Shown here: positions 24,752 to 33,078 of the stretch, piece after piece
Position numbering within the stretch: the first letter of the stretch is position 1
Layout of the letters: each line of letters starts with the position of its first letter
Assembly: GCA_943840565.1 (NCBI GenBank)
Contig: CALSUY010000001.1
Span: 496,001 to 560,000, forward strand
Direction of reading: 5' to 3'
Length of the DNA stretch: 64,000 nt
DNA from: an uncultured Candidatus Actinomarinales bacterium
Lineage (GTDB): Bacteria; Actinomycetota; Acidimicrobiia; Actinomarinales; Actinomarinaceae
Position numbers and translations under genes: made by a program
Notes under the pieces: model-generated
The model's input: the letters and a program-made list of their open reading frames with translations, nothing else
Told to the model about the DNA's origin: nothing
Databases searched by the model: none

Positions 24752-25930
24752 ATGAGAGAAGCAGTAATCGTATCAGCAGCAAGGACACCTATTGGCAAAG
24801 CATATAGAGGTGCTTATAACAATACCGGTGCTCCTACTCTGGGTTCATATTCTATTAAGGAAGCAATTAATAGAGCAGGGATAGACGCAGCCGAAGTTGA
24901 AGACGTGGTAATGGGGTGTGCTCAACAACAAGGCACACAGGCATTAAATATCGGAAGATTAAGCGGAATGGCTGCAGGCCTACCAGACTCAGTTCCTGGT
25001 ATGACAATTGACAGACAGTGTTCTTCTGGTCTTATGGCAATAGCGACAGGTGCAAAACAAATAATTACAGACAATATGGACGTAGTAGTTGCAGGTGGAA
25101 TTGAATCAATATCTTTAGTTCAAACTGCAGACTTTCGACTAGATTCAGATCCGCTTGTTCTTGATATGCAGCAACATGCCTACATGCCAATGATAGAGAC
25201 TGCTGACTATGTTGCCGAAAAGTATGGCGTATCTCGAGAAGCTCAAGATGAATATTCTCTAGAAAGTCAAATGAGAACGGCTGCTGCTCAAAATGCTGGT
25301 AAATTTGATGATGAAATTATTACAACTACATCTACAAAATTAGTAAAAAATAAAGAAACCGGAGAAATTACAGAAGAAACAATTGAGCTTTCAAAAGATG
25401 AAGGTAATAGACCAGAAACTACTATTGAGGGTTTATCATCTCTTCCTGCTGTATATGGTGAGGGTAAGTTTATATCTGCAGGTAATGCCTCTCAGCTTTC
25501 TGATGGTTCTGCAACAGTAGTGCTAATGGAAGCAAAAAAAGCTGAAGAAAAAGGCCTTAATCCACTTGGATACTACAGGGGAATGACCGTTTCAGCATTA
25601 GCACCAAATGAAATGGGAATTGGACCTGTTTTAGCAGTACCAAACTTATTAAACAAATTTAATTTATCAATAGAAGATATTGGACTGTGGGAACTGAACG
25701 AAGCATTTGCAGTTCAAGCTTTATATTGTAGAGACGAATTAGGTATTGATCCAAGTATTTATAACGTTAATGGTGGATCTATCTCAATCGGACACCCTTA
25801 TGGAATGACTGGTGCAAGAATGGCTATGCATGCTTTAATTGAGGGTAAAAGAAGAAATGCAAAATTCGTCGTTGTCACAATGTGCGTTGGTGGCGGGATG
25901 GGTGCTGCTGGATTGTTTGAAGTTATATAA
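24752..25930 (+). CDS. Acetyl-CoA acetyltransferase (thiolase)
   Basis: This is a 392-residue thiolase. [17 protein letters not shown] opens it, the nucleophile C90 sits in [15 protein letters not shown], His in [17 protein letters not shown], and the second catalytic Cys in [17 protein letters not shown] near the end. It would cleave 3-ketoacyl-CoA (degradative reading) or condense two acetyl-CoA. AAGGAGATATCT precedes the ATG. The neighbouring hydratase, dehydrogenases and AbfD-like gene favour the degradative direction. Confidence 0.94.
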   Translation: MREAVIVSAARTPIGKAYRGAYNNTGAPTLGSYSIKEAINRAGIDAAEVEDVVMGCAQQQGTQALNIGRLSGMAAGLPDSVPGMTIDRQCSSGLMAIATGAKQIITDNMDVVVAGGIESISLVQTADFRLDSDPLVLDMQQHAYMPMIETADYVAEKYGVSREAQDEYSLESQMRTAAAQNAGKFDDEIITTTSTKLVKNKETGEITEETIELSKDEGNRPETTIEGLSSLPAVYGEGKFISAGNASQLSDGSATVVLMEAKKAEEKGLNPLGYYRGMTVSALAPNEMGIGPVLAVPNLLNKFNLSIEDIGLWELNEAFAVQALYCRDELGIDPSIYNVNGGSISIGHPYGMTGARMAMHALIEGKRRNAKFVVVTMCVGGGMGAAGLFEVI

Positions 25931-26001
25931 TTTATAATTAACACTTTAATAAATCAGATTTTAAGTTTTTAAGAATTCGATGAGACCACTTATACTATTG
26001 T

Positions 26002-27456
26002 ATGGAAAAAATAATTGATAAAAGCTCATATCTAAAATCAATTTCTAACAGAAATCTCAAAATTTACTTAATGGGCAAGCTAGTTGATAATCCACTAGAA
26101 CATCCAATAATTAGACCAAGTATAGAGGCAATGGCAGAAACTTATGAACTTGCTGTACAAGAACCAGAGCTAGCATCTGTTGTGTCACCATACACAGGCG
26201 AAGCAATTAATAGATTTCTACATATAGCTCAAAGTTCGGAGGATTTATATCTTCAAAACAAGATGCAACGAAAGCTAGGACAATTGACAGGGACTTGTTT
26301 TCAGAGGTGTGTCGGGATGGATGCTTTCAATGCACTTCATTCGGTAACCTATGAAATTGATGAAAAATATGAATCAAGCTATCATTTAAATTTTTTAAAT
26401 TTTTTAACTGAAATGCATCAATCTAATTTAGTTGTAGGAGGTGCAATGACAGATGTTAAGGGAGATAGGTCAAAATTACCCCATGAGCAGGAAGATCAAG
26501 ATTTATATTTAAGAATAGTTGATAGAAATAAAGATGGGGTTTTTGTTAAGGGAGCTAAAGCACATCAAACAGGTTGCATAAACTCTCACTGGATGGTCGT
26601 AATGCCGACTCTAAGATTAACGGATAATGATAAAGACTATGCAATTGTTGGTGCAATACCTGTTGACGCAAAGGGAATAACTTATATTTACGGTAGGCAG
26701 TCCTGTGACACAAGAAGTATGGAACCTGGAGAATATGATGTAGGTAATAAATACTTTGCTGGACAGGAAGCAATGGTAATTTTTGATAACGTTTTTATTC
26801 CTAATAAATATATTTTTATGGATGGAGAGTATGATTTTGCATCAATGCTTGTAGAAAGGTTTACAACATATCATCGCAGGTCTTACGTTTGTAAAGCAGG
26901 TGTTGGGGATGTTTTGATAGGTGCTGCAGCGACAATTGCAGAATATAATGGTGTTGAAGAGGCATCACATATTAAAGATAAGATTGTAGAAATGAATAAA
27001 CTTAATGAGACTATATATGCAACTGGAATCGCATCATCATTACAGGGAAATATTACAAAATCTGGAAACTTTATCAATGATGACTTACTTGCAAATGTAT
27101 GTAAACAACATGTGACTAAAGAAACTTTTGAAATTGGTAGGCTAGCTCAAGATTTAGCAGGTGGTTTAGTTGGATCAATGCCTTCAGGGATAGATTTTAA
27201 CGAAGGTGAGATGTCTGATGATTTAAAAAAATATTTAAAAGGGAAAGAAGATATCAATGCGGAAGATAGAGTCAAAATATTGCGATTAATTGAAAATATG
27301 ACACTTGGCAGAAATGCTGTAGCTTATCTTACAGAATCACTTCATGGAGCTGGTTCACCACAGGCACAAAGAGTTCAGATAAGACGACGTGTAGATTTAG
27401 AAGAAAAAAAAGATTTTGCTAAAAAATTATCAGGCGTAAAGGAAAGAGAATCCTAA
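26002..27456 (+). CDS. abfD: 4-hydroxybutyryl-CoA dehydratase / vinylacetyl-CoA isomerase
   Basis: The 484-residue protein belongs to the HpaB/AbfD flavoprotein family. C99 and C103 (CFQRC), H291 and C297 (HRRSYVC) sit almost exactly where Clostridium aminobutyricum AbfD has its [4Fe-4S] ligands C99, C103, H292 and C299. This separates it from HpaB hydroxylases, which lack the cluster. It would turn 4-hydroxybutyryl-CoA into crotonyl-CoA. The gene follows thiolase and is joined to the reductase gene downstream by a TAATG overlap. The activity is inferred from the ligands; the reaction is otherwise known from anaerobes and 3HP/4HB-cycle archaea. Confidence 0.85.
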   Translation: MEKIIDKSSYLKSISNRNLKIYLMGKLVDNPLEHPIIRPSIEAMAETYELAVQEPELASVVSPYTGEAINRFLHIAQSSEDLYLQNKMQRKLGQLTGTCFQRCVGMDAFNALHSVTYEIDEKYESSYHLNFLNFLTEMHQSNLVVGGAMTDVKGDRSKLPHEQEDQDLYLRIVDRNKDGVFVKGAKAHQTGCINSHWMVVMPTLRLTDNDKDYAIVGAIPVDAKGITYIYGRQSCDTRSMEPGEYDVGNKYFAGQEAMVIFDNVFIPNKYIFMDGEYDFASMLVERFTTYHRRSYVCKAGVGDVLIGAAATIAEYNGVEEASHIKDKIVEMNKLNETIYATGIASSLQGNITKSGNFINDDLLANVCKQHVTKETFEIGRLAQDLAGGLVGSMPSGIDFNEGEMSDDLKKYLKGKEDINAEDRVKILRLIENMTLGRNAVAYLTESLHGAGSPQAQRVQIRRRVDLEEKKDFAKKLSGVKERES

Positions 27457-28427
27457 TGAAGTCGATTGTTTGTACTAAATTGGGAAATCCCGAGCTACTT
27501 GAAATTAAAGAGATTGATAAACCAGTTCCTTCTGAGAATGAAGTACTTATAAAAGTAGAAGCTGCCGGTGTAAATTATCCAGATGCACTTCTTGTGCAAG
27601 GGCTTTACCAAGTTTTAGTAGAACCACCATTCACGCCAGGAAATGAAGTCTGTGGATTTGTTGAAGAAGTTGGAAGTAATACTGGTTTCAAAAAAGGAAC
27701 TAAAGTTATAGGTCTTCCTGAAATAGGAGGCTTTTCTGAATATGTAGTTATCAATAAAAATCTGGTTGTTCCTATTTCTGATTCAATTAATTCTATGGCT
27801 GCTGCAAGTCTTCCAATCAACTACGGAACGACATACTATGCATTAAAGAGACGTGCTGAAGCAAAAAAGGGAGAGTCGCTGTTAATTTTGGGTGGTTCTG
27901 GAGGTATTGGTACTGCTTCAATTCAACTTGGAAACATACTCGGACTAAACACAATTGCTGCTGTAGGTTCAGACGAAAAAGAAGAATATGTAAAGAGCTT
28001 AGGCGCAAATCATATAATTAGGTACGACAAAGAGAATTTAAAGAATAAAACAAAGGAACTCACTGATGGTAAGGGTGTTGATATAGTAATGGACCCTGTT
28101 GGTGGGAATGTAAGCGAAGAAGCGTTAAGAGCTACAGCATGGAATGGAAGGCTGCTAGTAATTGGATTTGCCCAAGGAGATATACCAAAAATTCCATTGA
28201 ATATAGCTTTAGTAAAAGGAGTTTCAATTGTTGGTGTGTGGTGGGGTCGGTGGACCCAGACTTCGCCAAAAGAATCAGCAGAAGACTTTAAAGAATTAAT
28301 TGACTTTATAACAAAGGAAAAATTAAATATAGTTCCTAAAAATGTTTATAGCATTGAAGAGACTTCTATTGCCCTCAATAATTTTTTAAATAGAAAAAAT
28401 ATTGGTAAAACTGTAATTAAGTTTTAA
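27456..28427 (+). CDS. Zinc-type/quinone oxidoreductase (MDR family)
   Basis: The 323-residue protein is a medium-chain dehydrogenase/reductase of the NADPH:quinone oxidoreductase type: AAGVNYPDALLVQGLYQ near 33, PFTPGNEVCGFVEEVGSN near 54, and the Rossmann loop GGSGGIGTASIQLG near 145. The catalytic and structural zinc cysteines of alcohol dehydrogenases are absent. A role as enoyl-CoA or quinone reductase is possible, and its coupling to AbfD suggests it handles a pathway intermediate. The substrate is unknown. Confidence 0.85.
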   Translation: MKSIVCTKLGNPELLEIKEIDKPVPSENEVLIKVEAAGVNYPDALLVQGLYQVLVEPPFTPGNEVCGFVEEVGSNTGFKKGTKVIGLPEIGGFSEYVVINKNLVVPISDSINSMAAASLPINYGTTYYALKRRAEAKKGESLLILGGSGGIGTASIQLGNILGLNTIAAVGSDEKEEYVKSLGANHIIRYDKENLKNKTKELTDGKGVDIVMDPVGGNVSEEALRATAWNGRLLVIGFAQGDIPKIPLNIALVKGVSIVGVWWGRWTQTSPKESAEDFKELIDFITKEKLNIVPKNVYSIEETSIALNNFLNRKNIGKTVIKF

Positions 28428-29060
28428 TTATTTTTTTGATGCTTCAAAATATGGATTATCTCCAGATGCATGATCTGTGGCATCAATTATGTTTCCAATT
28501 TCAGGTATTGCATCTCTTAAAGAAGTTTCAATTCCTTGAGTTAATGTGACCTGTGCCATACCACAGCCTTGACATCCTCCACCTAGTTTTAAATATATGT
28601 CTTGGCCCTCTACACCTACTAATTGAGCAACTCCACCATGTGAAGCTATTGCCGGGTTTATTTGTCCATCTAATACAGTTTGTACTTTTTCCGCCAACTC
28701 ACCTTTAAGCTCAGGAAGTTCATCGGGATTACCAAATATAGCTGGACTAGGAGTGTTGGGGTTGTCCATTGTTAAACCTGGAGAAGATGGGTCATCTGAA
28801 AGTTCTAATTTGGCATTGTTGAATTTATCCAAATCTTTTGATGCAATGATGACTGTAAGTTCACCAAAATCTAATTTTGTATCATCTGACCTTGCTTGTT
28901 CTAAATCTAAAAAGCTGAGATCGTATGTGTATTGATTGCCTTGAACTCCATCAATCTGTAAAAACAATGCATACTCATTGTCACCTGGTTCTTGCTCTTT
29001 AATTTCTAGAATTTTATCAACTGCTTCTGCGCCGATATCAAATTTAAATTTATCTGTCAT
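28428..29060 (-). CDS. nfuA: NfuA-like iron-sulfur carrier (HesB-like N-terminus plus Nfu domain)
   Basis: The C-terminal Nfu domain has the Fe-S binding pair C163 and C166 in GGGCQGCGMAQVTLTQG, preceded by INPAIASHGG near 135. The first 90 residues resemble the degenerate A-type (HesB/IscA) domain of NfuA. NfuA delivers [4Fe-4S] clusters to apo-enzymes. Several predicted Fe-S proteins (AbfD, the photolyase-like protein, the RecB-family nuclease) lie nearby but not in its operon. It abuts the MDR gene with no gap. Confidence 0.9.
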   Translation of the reverse strand: MTDKFKFDIGAEAVDKILEIKEQEPGDNEYALFLQIDGVQGNQYTYDLSFLDLEQARSDDTKLDFGELTVIIASKDLDKFNNAKLELSDDPSSPGLTMDNPNTPSPAIFGNPDELPELKGELAEKVQTVLDGQINPAIASHGGVAQLVGVEGQDIYLKLGGGCQGCGMAQVTLTQGIETSLRDAIPEIGNIIDATDHASGDNPYFEASKK

Positions 29061-29098
29061 ATAATTAATATTAGTAAATCTGTGAGTAGTGTAAATAA

Positions 29099-30283
29099 AT
29101 GAAAAAAGTATTACTGGTAATTCCAGAAAATAGTTATAAATCTAATGATTTTGTTATTGCTGCAAAAAAAATGAAACTTAAATTTACAATTATCACTGAT
29201 AGTGAACAAGTTTCTACTGAATTTAGTGATAATATAATTGTTACCGATTTTACACAAGATATTAACCATGAAATTTTATCTAAATTAAAAGATATCACAC
29301 ATGTGTTACCAGTAGATCACTCTTCACTTATTTATGCATCTAAATTAAGAGATAGCCTTAGTTCAGTAGGAAATAGTAATTCATCAGTTGTTACATCTAT
29401 GGATAAATATTTATCAAGAAAAATATTTAACGATGTTTCGAATATAAAGATAAAGCACAATTATGTTAACTCACTTAAAGATATTGAGACTTTTTTATCA
29501 ATACATAATGTAGGCGTACTTAAACCAACTAATGGAACAGCGAGTAATAAAGTAATCAAACTCAAGAGTAATAGCATACAGACTGAATCTATTTATGAAA
29601 TAATTGATGAATGTTACGATAATAGATTCATCATTGAAGAATTTGTAGATGGGATGGAGTATGCATTTGAAGGAATGCTTATTAATTCAAAGTTACACAG
29701 ATTTACAATTTTCGACAAACCGTTAATATTTGCAGAACCTTATTTTGAAGAATCTATTTATATTGCACCAAGTAATTTATCTCAAGAAACGATTAGTAAA
29801 ATCACGTTACAGTTAGAGAATGCAACAAAAAAACTCGGACTAGAGAATGGTCCTATACATGCAGAATTCAAAATCATAGATAACGAATTATTTATTATAG
29901 AGATTAACCCTCGTATGATAGGTGGGCTATGTTCGAGATGTTTGAATTTTGGTTTATTCAAACAATCACAAGAAGAACTTATTTTATCATCTTTTATTAG
30001 TAGCAAATTTAAGAATATTGAATTATTAAATAAGTATGTAGGTGTATTAATGCTTCCTGTTCCTAAAACCGGATTATTCAAGTCAATTAATCTTGATGAA
30101 ATAGAAGCAGTTGATAATATTTCATCTGTAGAGATTACAGTTTCTAAAGATAGTAAATTGCAAATGCCACCAAATGGAGAGAAATATTTAGGATTTGCTT
30201 TTTCACAGGGAGAGAATAAAGATGACGTATTAAGTGCACTAAAACAAGCATTGGAAGTATCATCACCTGTAATTCATGATTAA
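29099..30283 (+). CDS. ATP-grasp ligase, unknown substrate
   Basis: The 394-residue protein has a pre-ATP-grasp domain (1-90), then an ATP-grasp domain: VLKPTNGTASNKV near 140, EEFVDGMEYAFEG near 180, and the Mg-binding NELFIIEINPRMIGGLCS near 262. The layout is that of carboxylate-amine ligases such as L-amino acid ligases and biotin carboxylase-like enzymes. It is not Ddl, PurK or CarB, whose signatures are absent. Next to the thiamine pyrophosphokinase gene, no specific pathway can be assigned. Confidence 0.75.
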   Translation: MKKVLLVIPENSYKSNDFVIAAKKMKLKFTIITDSEQVSTEFSDNIIVTDFTQDINHEILSKLKDITHVLPVDHSSLIYASKLRDSLSSVGNSNSSVVTSMDKYLSRKIFNDVSNIKIKHNYVNSLKDIETFLSIHNVGVLKPTNGTASNKVIKLKSNSIQTESIYEIIDECYDNRFIIEEFVDGMEYAFEGMLINSKLHRFTIFDKPLIFAEPYFEESIYIAPSNLSQETISKITLQLENATKKLGLENGPIHAEFKIIDNELFIIEINPRMIGGLCSRCLNFGLFKQSQEELILSSFISSKFKNIELLNKYVGVLMLPVPKTGLFKSINLDEIEAVDNISSVEITVSKDSKLQMPPNGEKYLGFAFSQGENKDDVLSALKQALEVSSPVIHD

Positions 30284-30305
30284 ATTATGATAACCTTCAG
30301 TAAAC

Positions 30306-30926
30306 ATGGATAATATATTAATTTCGCTTGGAGGCGACTGCAGCGTTGAGAGAAATCAGTTACTCGATAGATACACATACGTTTTTGGTGTAGATGCTGG
30401 AACTGAGCACCTCTATAAATTATTTTTTCAACCGACACATATTATTGGTGACTTTGATTCTATAGAGGAAAATACAAAAAATAGGGCAATAAGAGATAGT
30501 GCAGAAGTTTTATCTTATTCTATAAACAAAGAACAAACAGATTTAGATATTGCACTTCAACTGGCTAAAGAAAAATTGATTAAAAATATAACTATTGTAG
30601 GAGGAGAAGGTAAAGAACTAGATCACTTATTTGCAAATCTAATAACAATATCTTCATTTCACACTAGTGAAGAAATAACGTGGTTAACTAAATTAGAAAC
30701 CATTATTTTTTCAAATAGTAATCAGTTTCATTTGAAAGAAAATTCAATATTTAGCATTCTTCCTTTATCGGCTATAAATAATTTAACTATACAAGGTGCA
30801 AAGTGGAATGTGTTAAACCAAAATATTCCATACGGTTCAACTAAAACACTAAGAAATATTGCCTTAAGTAATCAAGTCAAAATTAATGTAGAGAAAGGTA
30901 AATTCTGCTTAATCGCTAAAAATTAA
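30306..30926 (+). CDS. thiN: Thiamine pyrophosphokinase
   Basis: Thiamine pyrophosphokinase makes thiamine diphosphate from thiamine and ATP. The 206-residue protein has VDAGTEHLY near 30, the substrate motif HIIGDFDSIEE near 46, KEQTDLDIALQLAKE near 75 and VGGEGKELDHLFANL near 98. Those are family hallmarks. It overlaps the acyl-CoA dehydrogenase stop by 4 bases (TTAA). Confidence 0.85.
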   Translation: MDNILISLGGDCSVERNQLLDRYTYVFGVDAGTEHLYKLFFQPTHIIGDFDSIEENTKNRAIRDSAEVLSYSINKEQTDLDIALQLAKEKLIKNITIVGGEGKELDHLFANLITISSFHTSEEITWLTKLETIIFSNSNQFHLKENSIFSILPLSAINNLTIQGAKWNVLNQNIPYGSTKTLRNIALSNQVKINVEKGKFCLIAKN

Positions 30927-32140
30927 GACCTAGGAATATCTTTCCAGGGCTTATCTTTATCAAGTTTTTGTTCTCCAGGTAATCCAAGTACGCGCTCTGC
31001 AATAATATTGCGCATGATTTCTGAAGTTCCACCTTCAATAGAATTTGCTCTAGATCTTAAAAATAAGCTCTGTGTGTCAGTAAAACCAAAAGTATCATTA
31101 TCAAAATTTAACTCTGGTTGAGTTAATGCATAACCCCTTGGAAATAACAAACCATCATTTCCTAGTAGTTCCATTCCGAACTCATAAGATGCTTTATTAA
31201 TTTCTGCTTCATAAAGTTTACTAGTTGAGCCTTCGGGACCAGGTGTTCCTTTTTCTCTTAATTCAGATGCTCTTATATTTGTTAACCGTACAGCCTCTTG
31301 TTGAATCCATAACTCTATAAGTTTATCTTTTTGAATTGGGTCTTCGAGCCCTTTATCTTTCCAGAGCTGAACTAAGTGACCAGGTGCGCCACTACCTCTT
31401 TCTCTGACATTTCCCCCTATTGCCACTCTTTCATTCATTAAGGTAGCTAGTGAAACTCTCCAACCTTCTCCTAGACCGCCAAGTATATTTTCTTTAGGTA
31501 TTTTTGTATCAGTAAAATAAACTTCATTAAATTCTGCTTCTCCAGTTATTTGCCTTAATGGTCTAACCTCTACGCCTTCAGATTCCATATCAACTATAAA
31601 AAATGTCAATCCACGATGTTTTGGAGCATCTGGATCAGTTCTAGTAACTAACAAACCCCATTTTGCTAAGTGACCGAGAGTAGTCCATACCTTTTGTCCA
31701 TTAACTATATACCCATCTCCGTCATCAACAGCTCTTGTAGACAAACTAGCAAGATCAGAACCTGAACCTGGTTCTGAGAAAAGTTGACACCAGATTTCCT
31801 CAGCAGTAAACATTGGTCTTAAGTATTTTTGAATTTGTTCCGGGGTACCATACTCCATTATTGTTGGAGCACCCATCCCAACTCCAAGGATGTTAGCGAT
31901 TCTATTTTGTTGTGAAATTCCTTCATTTCTTAATTTTTCAGTTATTTGAAGTTGATACTTTGGATTAAGTCCTAACCCACCGGAACCCTCTGGAAATTGG
32001 ACCCATGCTAAGCCAAGATCAAATTGTTTACCCCAGAATTCTTGTAAGTCTTGTCCATCTTTTCTAAATTCAATTAGTTCTTGTAGCTTCTGATTAACTA
32101 ATTCTTCAGCATCCAGCTGTTTAGTGTCTATTGTTTCCAT
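30923..32140 (-). CDS. Acyl-CoA dehydrogenase
   Basis: This 405-residue FAD enzyme has FSEPGSGSDLASLSTRAV near 118, NGQKVWTTLGHLAKWGLLV near 146, and a C-terminal RANSIEGGTSEIMRNIIAERVLG, where E (in SIEGGTSE) occupies the usual catalytic-base region. It would introduce the alpha-beta double bond in an acyl-CoA. It lacks the GPDEVH ending of the ACAD at 21985, so the two are different subgroups. It is followed, in the same direction, by the SDR and FadD-type genes upstream, and together they look like a fatty acid or steroid side-chain oxidation set. Confidence 0.9.
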   Translation of the reverse strand: METIDTKQLDAEELVNQKLQELIEFRKDGQDLQEFWGKQFDLGLAWVQFPEGSGGLGLNPKYQLQITEKLRNEGISQQNRIANILGVGMGAPTIMEYGTPEQIQKYLRPMFTAEEIWCQLFSEPGSGSDLASLSTRAVDDGDGYIVNGQKVWTTLGHLAKWGLLVTRTDPDAPKHRGLTFFIVDMESEGVEVRPLRQITGEAEFNEVYFTDTKIPKENILGGLGEGWRVSLATLMNERVAIGGNVRERGSGAPGHLVQLWKDKGLEDPIQKDKLIELWIQQEAVRLTNIRASELREKGTPGPEGSTSKLYEAEINKASYEFGMELLGNDGLLFPRGYALTQPELNFDNDTFGFTDTQSLFLRSRANSIEGGTSEIMRNIIAERVLGLPGEQKLDKDKPWKDIPRS

Positions 32141-32170
32141 ATAAAATTATACATTCAAATGTAGCTTTAG

Positions 32171-33073
32171 TTAGTTACCTTGAATAGCTTTTTGAATAAT
32201 TAAGAGCTCATCTTCATTGCTCATAGGATATGTTCCGTCTTTAATTGTTCGAATTTCTTCAATATTGTTTGCAATATCCTCAGCAGAGGCATTTGTATTA
32301 ACATACCCGTTATGGGTAATAATCCCAATACGAGCAAACCTACCTGCAGCTACTCCGAATATTTCATGTGATGGTTCGCAGGATTCAGAAGCTAAATATA
32401 CAACCATTGGAGTTACTAATTCAGCACTAAATAATTTACCCACATCTTCTGGCAATAACGCTTCAGTCATTCTTGTATATGCAGTAGGAGCAATAACGTT
32501 AACTTTAATATTGTACTTGGCACCTTCAATAGCCAATACATTAGTTAGTCCAACTATTCCCATTTTTGCAGCACCATAATTAGATTGTCCAAAGTTTCCA
32601 AATAAACCGGATGGAGAAGCAACATTAACTATTCTTCCATAATTATTTTCTTTCATGACTTTAAATGCTGGTTGACTAACAAAGAAAGTACCTTTCAGAT
32701 GCACGTCTAAAATTAATGTAAGTTCCTCTTCAGACATGTTTGCAAAACTTTTATCTCTTAATATCCCAGCATTATTAATTACTGCATCAACTGTGCCGAA
32801 GTTGTCTAAGGCAGATTGGACAATGGATTCTCCACCATCTTTTGTGGCAACAGAATCATAATTAGCCACGGCCTCGCCACCATTTTGAATTATTTCATTT
32901 ACAACATCATCAGCAGGAGAACTTGCCGCACCTGAACCATCAACTGAACCTCCTAGGTCATTAACAATTACTTTTGCACCTCTACTGCCGAGTTCTAACG
33001 CATAAGCTTTTCCCAATCCGTTTCCTGCACCAGTTACTATTACAGCTTTATTTTCAAAATTTACATTGCTCAT
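32171..33073 (-). CDS. Short-chain dehydrogenase, peroxisomal-multifunctional-enzyme-like
   Basis: The 300-residue SDR has the NAD(P) loop VTGAGNGLGKAYALELGSRG near 13, a D-binding VNDLGGSVDGSG near 37 (an insertion typical of the MFE-2/HSD17B4 type), NNAGILRDKSF near 97, and the triad S, Y and K in ASPSGLFGNFGQSNYGAAK near 152. It would oxidise (R)-3-hydroxyacyl-CoA. It lies between the acyl-CoA dehydrogenase and an acyl-CoA synthetase gene in one strand run, with only a 5-base gap to FadD. Confidence 0.88.
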   Translation of the reverse strand: MSNVNFENKAVIVTGAGNGLGKAYALELGSRGAKVIVNDLGGSVDGSGAASSPADDVVNEIIQNGGEAVANYDSVATKDGGESIVQSALDNFGTVDAVINNAGILRDKSFANMSEEELTLILDVHLKGTFFVSQPAFKVMKENNYGRIVNVASPSGLFGNFGQSNYGAAKMGIVGLTNVLAIEGAKYNIKVNVIAPTAYTRMTEALLPEDVGKLFSAELVTPMVVYLASESCEPSHEIFGVAAGRFARIGIITHNGYVNTNASAEDIANNIEEIRTIKDGTYPMSNEDELLIIQKAIQGN

Positions 33074-33078
33074 TTTTA

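Noticed and set aside
26002-27456. HpaB-type hydroxylase as the function of the AbfD-like gene
   Set aside because: HpaB proteins lack the four Fe-S ligands, which are all present here at clostridial AbfD positions.
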